From Planctomycetota bacterium (lineage in GTDB: Bacteria > Planctomycetota > Phycisphaerae > UBA1845), in contig JADFOB010000095.1 in the NCBI GenBank assembly GCA_022563055.1, positions 1-5,972 on the forward strand: DNA of 5,972 nucleotides, in the 5' to 3' direction. This document shows, in pieces, positions 5,403 through 5,972 of the stretch. A model generated the notes under the pieces. The model was not told the origin of the DNA and ran no database searches. It saw only the letters and a list, made by a program, of their open reading frames with translations. Position 1 is the stretch's first letter. Each line of letters starts with the position of its first letter. The position numbers and the translations under genes are program-made.

Positions 5403-5406
5403 GGAG
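5403..5406 (+). promoter_or_regulatory. Ribosome binding site of the adaptor gene
   Basis: GGAG lies 8 bases before ATG 5415 and supports that start for a gene that leaves the window. Confidence 0.55.
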
Positions 5407-5414
5407 TCATTGGG

Positions 5415-5972
5415 ATGAAAGGCGTTATTGCACTACTGGTTTTGATCGCCATCAGCGCCGGCGTCTTCGCACTCGGTACGTTGCGTCGCAAGTCGGACGG
5501 CAAGCCGCTTCTTCATGTCGCCGATGAGGTGGCTCTGAAGGTCAACGTCGCCAAGCCCCAGCGCGGCGACATCATCCGTCTTGCGCAGGCGCCCGGCGAC
5601 GTGGAAGCGGTGCTCGACGTCGACATCAGCTCGGAGATCTTCGCCAAGATCGAGGAAATGCTGGTCGAGGAGGGCGACATGGTGAAGAAGGGCGATCTGT
5701 TGTGCCGCCTGGATGACAAGCACTTGCGGGCGGATGTCGAATCGGCGGTCGAGCGAATCGCACAGCTTGCGGCGGCAATCATCCAGGCTGATGCGGACGT
5801 CGAGAAGGCGGAGCGTGACTGCGAACGACAGAAACGTCTTTCCGAATCCCACGCCACCTCACACCTGGAACTGCTCGATACCATGACCATTCGCAAGAAG
5901 GCGCGCGCGGGGCTTGACATACGCCGCCATGAGCTGGCCCAGGCGCAGGCCAACCTCAAGCGACTGCGGGAG
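5415..5972 (+). CDS. HlyD/MacA-type periplasmic adaptor subunit of an efflux system (partial, 3' end missing)
   Basis: The frame stays open to the window edge and gives the first 186 residues; the family is usually 350-450 long. Residues 1-22 are a hydrophobic anchor or signal (KGVIALLVLIAISAGVF), with RRK on its outer side. Residues about 57-101 form the first half of the lipoyl-like barrel-sandwich domain, including GDVEAVLDVDISSEIFAKI and the hallmark VEEGDMVKKGDLLCRLDD. From about 103 to the edge there is a charged, heptad-like helical hairpin (VESAVERIAQLAAAI, VEKAERDCERQKRL) ending in the Q-rich second helix. Such adaptors link an inner-membrane ABC (MacB-like) or RND pump to an outer-membrane channel. 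Start ATG 5415 follows GGAG (5403-5406). The transporter genes expected next lie outside the window, so ABC versus RND type is undecided. The structured leader upstream may regulate it. Confidence 0.85.
   Translation, partial: MKGVIALLVLIAISAGVFALGTLRRKSDGKPLLHVADEVALKVNVAKPQRGDIIRLAQAPGDVEAVLDVDISSEIFAKIEEMLVEEGDMVKKGDLLCRLDDKHLRADVESAVERIAQLAAAIIQADADVEKAERDCERQKRLSESHATSHLELLDTMTIRKKARAGLDIRRHELAQAQANLKRLRE

Overview
The window looks like chromosomal DNA from a GC-rich member of the Planctomycetota, or a close environmental relative. Three things point there: a Ca-binding dockerin/EF-hand tail of the planctomycete style (motif DYDSDGDVDLAD) on a small membrane protein; a dispersed repeat whose plus-strand reading contains SPKRKRG, which I associate with planctomycete intergenic DNA; and a palindromic intergenic element of the form TGTAGCG..CCCCCTGTGG... 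This assignment rests on pattern recognition, not on a database search.

Layout. Bases 1-234 are non-coding and hold two inverted copies of a hairpin element (39-123), followed by a possible promoter that would start transcription at the sigma-factor start codon. At 235-915 (+) is an ECF-like sigma-70 family factor. It is followed 36 bases later by 952-1401 (+), a 149-residue single-pass membrane protein with an outward EF-hand, probably in the same operon. Bases 1355-1693 (-) are the C-terminal remnant of a SAM-dependent methyltransferase, cut off where the SPKRKRG-type repeat begins (about 1697-1775). At 1838-3784 (-) is an NhaC-family Na+/H+ antiporter with an unusual signal-peptide-like N-terminus and a hydrophilic linker. 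Bases 3785-4428 are a long divergent intergenic region made largely of short repeats and hairpins, including a 29-base tandem duplication ending in a perfect TATAAT. At 4429-5220 (+) is a multi-pass YIP1-like membrane protein. After a 194-base spacer with strong potential RNA structure, 5415-5972 (+) is the start of a HlyD/MacA-type periplasmic adaptor protein that runs off the window.

How the parts may work together. The sigma factor and the EF-hand membrane protein form a plausible signalling pair, with an envelope calcium or ligand sensor controlling a cytoplasmic sigma factor. The usual zinc-type anti-sigma motif is absent, so the mechanism would be non-standard. The YIP1-like protein and the adaptor are co-oriented and probably begin an export operon (MacAB-like or RND) whose transporter genes lie beyond the window. 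The antiporter stands alone. I found no CRISPR array, tRNA, rRNA, complete transposase gene or defence system. The most interesting items are the sigma/EF-hand pair, the covarying double hairpin, the methyltransferase remnant abutting a repeat, the tandem repeat with a -10 box, and the alternative-fold leader before the adaptor gene.
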